A stretch of DNA of 6,541 nucleotides from an uncultured Balneolaceae bacterium (GTDB lineage Bacteria; Bacteroidota; Rhodothermia; Balneolales; Balneolaceae), in NCBI GenBank assembly GCA_937982515.1, contig CALJMB010000274.1:1-6541 (forward strand), read 5' to 3'. Of the stretch, positions 5,307 to 6,541 are shown piece after piece. Each line of letters starts with the position of its first letter. Positions within the stretch are counted from its first letter, which is position 1. The notes beneath the pieces were generated by a model that was given only the letters and a program-made list of their open reading frames with translations, was not told the DNA's origin and made no database searches. The translations under genes and the position numbers were made by a program.

Positions 5307-5936
5307 CTACTCAGAAGGAAAACCCTCATCCGATTTTACTTCCTCTATCTGCAGCGTATGCCTGTCGGCATGTCCGGCGATAAATATAAAAGACTGATAA
5401 GCATCTGTCGCTCCAAAGGGAGAGTCGCTGATGCGGTTACGTAGCTCCTCCAGGGTAGTGTTTCTGATATACTCTACAACCTCTTCGCGTTGTGCTATAA
5501 AATCCTGTATAGCTGTCTCCGGGTCGGTATAGCGGCCCTCTCCCTGTAGTTCTTCTGAAGTATTGGCCTTTTGGCTTCGGTCTCTCATCCCCGTAATCAA
5601 ATCTTCATCCGAAAACCTGACATCCTTTTTACGCTCGGGATTGGCAGGCTTTTCCATGATTTCCTTTGCCATTCCAAAAAGCATGTTCTCAGTAAGGATA
5701 ATGTGTTCTACACACTGGCTGACAGACCAGCGGTCTTCCGCAGGTTTAAATTGCAGCTGCTCTTTGCTCAGCCCGGCAATACTATTTCGCAGATTATCGG
5801 TGGTTTCCTGAAAATAATTTAGCAGGAATTCTTTGTCCTTAAAATGCGGTCCCTCCGTTTGTACATCCTGGGCCTGCCCGGTTATTATCACCAAAGAGAA
5901 TAACAGGGGAATAAGTGAAAGCACTGATTTTCTCAT
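5307..5936 (-). CDS. Secreted DinB-family (DinB/YfiT-fold) protein
   Basis: This 209-residue protein has an export signal at 1-22 (basic MRK, then a hydrophobic stretch 5-20, likely cut after GQA) followed by a four-helix DinB domain. The family's metal triad is intact: H78 in the CVEH motif of the second helix, and H189 and H193 in GHADRH near the C-terminus. W70 in the family-typical RWSVSQ stretch is also present. Cytoplasmic relatives include metal-dependent thiol S-transferases and the DNA-damage protein DinB of Bacillus; no specific substrate can be assigned here. The signal sequence implies action in the periplasm. It appears monocistronic. The start lacks a good Shine-Dalgarno (AAGGGAAA touches the ATG) and is preceded by an A/T-rich leader. 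It is unrelated to E. coli DinB (DNA polymerase IV) despite the name. Confidence 0.9.
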   Translation of the reverse strand: MRKSVLSLIPLLFSLVIITGQAQDVQTEGPHFKDKEFLLNYFQETTDNLRNSIAGLSKEQLQFKPAEDRWSVSQCVEHIILTENMLFGMAKEIMEKPANPERKKDVRFSDEDLITGMRDRSQKANTSEELQGEGRYTDPETAIQDFIAQREEVVEYIRNTTLEELRNRISDSPFGATDAYQSFIFIAGHADRHTLQIEEVKSDEGFPSE

Positions 5937-6413
5937 TTTCCCTTAGTTTGATTAACGTTTTATTTGAAAAGCTCATTTTAAAGTTAAGCTGGTTTACCGG
6001 GTATATTAAAGTGTAAATGAGACAATATACAGGGTTAATTGTGCCATTAATTTAATATGAGTTCTGGTGAGTATTGAGAGGCGATTAATCGCGTCGGTAT
6101 AGGTATATAGGCCATTCCCTCTGCAAGGCTCCTTTCCCGACAGCCATCAGGACAGGAATGGCCGGCCGATTTCCGAAACACTTGTTCAATTCAACGATGC
6201 GAGCTACCGGCGCCGGACAAGGGAAAACAGACCATAGGGCGGAGACAGCGCCTGGCTGATGGTTTCCAAAACATCCTGATTCAACCGCTGAACGCGACAC
6301 TCCGGCCTCTGATGGTATCACTGCCATCTGCATGACGTACTGGCAGATCACCCTTTTCTCCCGGTGTAGTCTAAAGAGCATTTCAGGCACGGATTTTTCC
6401 ACATGAGGCTTGT
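5937..6413. other. Non-coding region upstream of DinB
   Basis: The first 125 bp are A/T-rich and should contain the promoter of the minus-strand DinB gene; I could not identify a convincing -10/-35 or TAnnTTTG box. From about 6120 to 6413 the sequence is G+C-richer and holds no gene I recognise. A long minus-strand frame runs through it to the window edge but lacks support. Short palindromes are present, including GGCCGGCC at 6160-6167 and the 12-bp palindrome at 6081-6092. Confidence 0.5.
6081..6092. promoter_or_regulatory. Perfect 12-bp palindrome, possible operator
   Basis: GCGATTAATCGC is a perfect dyad about 145 bp upstream of the DinB start codon. Its size suits a dimeric regulator, but only one copy is seen here and no regulator gene is adjacent. 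Confidence 0.25.
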
Positions 6414-6541
6414 GCCAACTCCGGGCCATCTCTATACCCCCTCCGGCCCCCCTCCGGGCCAAGTCCGGGGCATCCCTGGGCCAAGTCCGGCACACCTTCG
6501 ATACTCCTTCGATACATCTTCGATACACCCTCGTGCAGGGC
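6414..6541. repeat. Degenerate 11-bp tandem array, runs to the window edge
   Basis: Cut into 11-base units from 6414, the sequence aligns throughout. GCCAACTCCGG (6414), GCCAAGTCCGG (6458) and GCCAAGTCCGG (6480) are near-identical and sit at multiples of 11. The intervening units keep a CTCCGG-like end (ACCCCCTCCGG at 6436, CCCCCCTCCGG at 6447). From 6491 the units become xACxCCTTCGA: CACACCTTCGA, TACTCCTTCGA, TACATCTTCGA, then TACACCCTCGT. About eleven full units are present, and the array may continue beyond 6541. Because 11 is not a multiple of 3, the repeat passes through all frames, which argues against coding. Confidence 0.75.

Noticed and set aside
6085..6541. Minus-strand open frame of about 150 codons running off the right edge
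   Set aside because: The upstream third is the 11-bp tandem array, which shifts frame every unit. The rest shows no recognisable domain, signal or start site, and the stop falls inside a palindrome. A G+C-rich stretch can stay open by chance. It could be a degraded gene, but I cannot support it.

Overview
The window looks like chromosomal DNA from a member of the Bacteroidota or a sister lineage such as Balneolota. The grounds are indirect. Leader genes start without Shine-Dalgarno sequences in A/T-rich leaders. There is a periplasmic lipoprotein hydrolase and a secreted DinB-fold protein. A 23-bp repeat built on CCCCTAAAGGGG resembles short repeats I associate with that group. No rRNA, tRNA, CRISPR array, intact insertion sequence or phage gene is visible.

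Layout. Positions 1-253 hold no convincing gene, but they carry a two-tier hairpin and a pyrimidine-rich degenerate octamer tract that abuts the stop codon of the first gene. Positions 254-3316, minus strand, are a tight three-gene operon. It is transcribed right to left: a membrane-anchored protein with three Ig-like/NEW3-type repeats, then a NosF/CcmA-type ABC ATPase, then a NosY-type six-helix ABC-2 permease. The junctions are a 2-nt gap and an 8-nt overlap, and both downstream genes have a strong Shine-Dalgarno inside the end of the preceding gene. This is very probably one membrane machine: ATPase plus permease, with the Ig-like protein as its extracytoplasmic partner. Its substrate cannot be read from the sequence.

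Positions 3317-3671 are a divergent intergenic region. It contains an excellent minus-strand intrinsic terminator about 200 nt upstream of the operon's first start codon, with no minus-strand gene close enough to need it. It may be an attenuator or the end of a small RNA. Positions 3672-4967, plus strand, encode a lipoprotein serine hydrolase of the beta-lactamase/PBP4B (YfeW-like) family.

Positions 4968-5306 contain a possible terminator for that gene, a pair of exact 23-bp inverted repeats 139 bp end to end (REP/MITE-like), and a hairpin at the 3' side of the last gene. Positions 5307-5936, minus strand, encode a DinB-family protein with an export signal and an intact three-histidine metal site. 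Positions 5937-6541 have no supported gene. They contain a perfect 12-bp palindrome and, at the right edge, a degenerate 11-bp tandem array of about eleven units.

The best candidates for a second look are the orphan terminator/attenuator before the ABC operon, the 11-bp array, the 23-bp inverted-repeat element, and the purine-rich degenerate octamer tracts at the 3' ends of two genes. I do not see a clear-cut new defence or mobile system.
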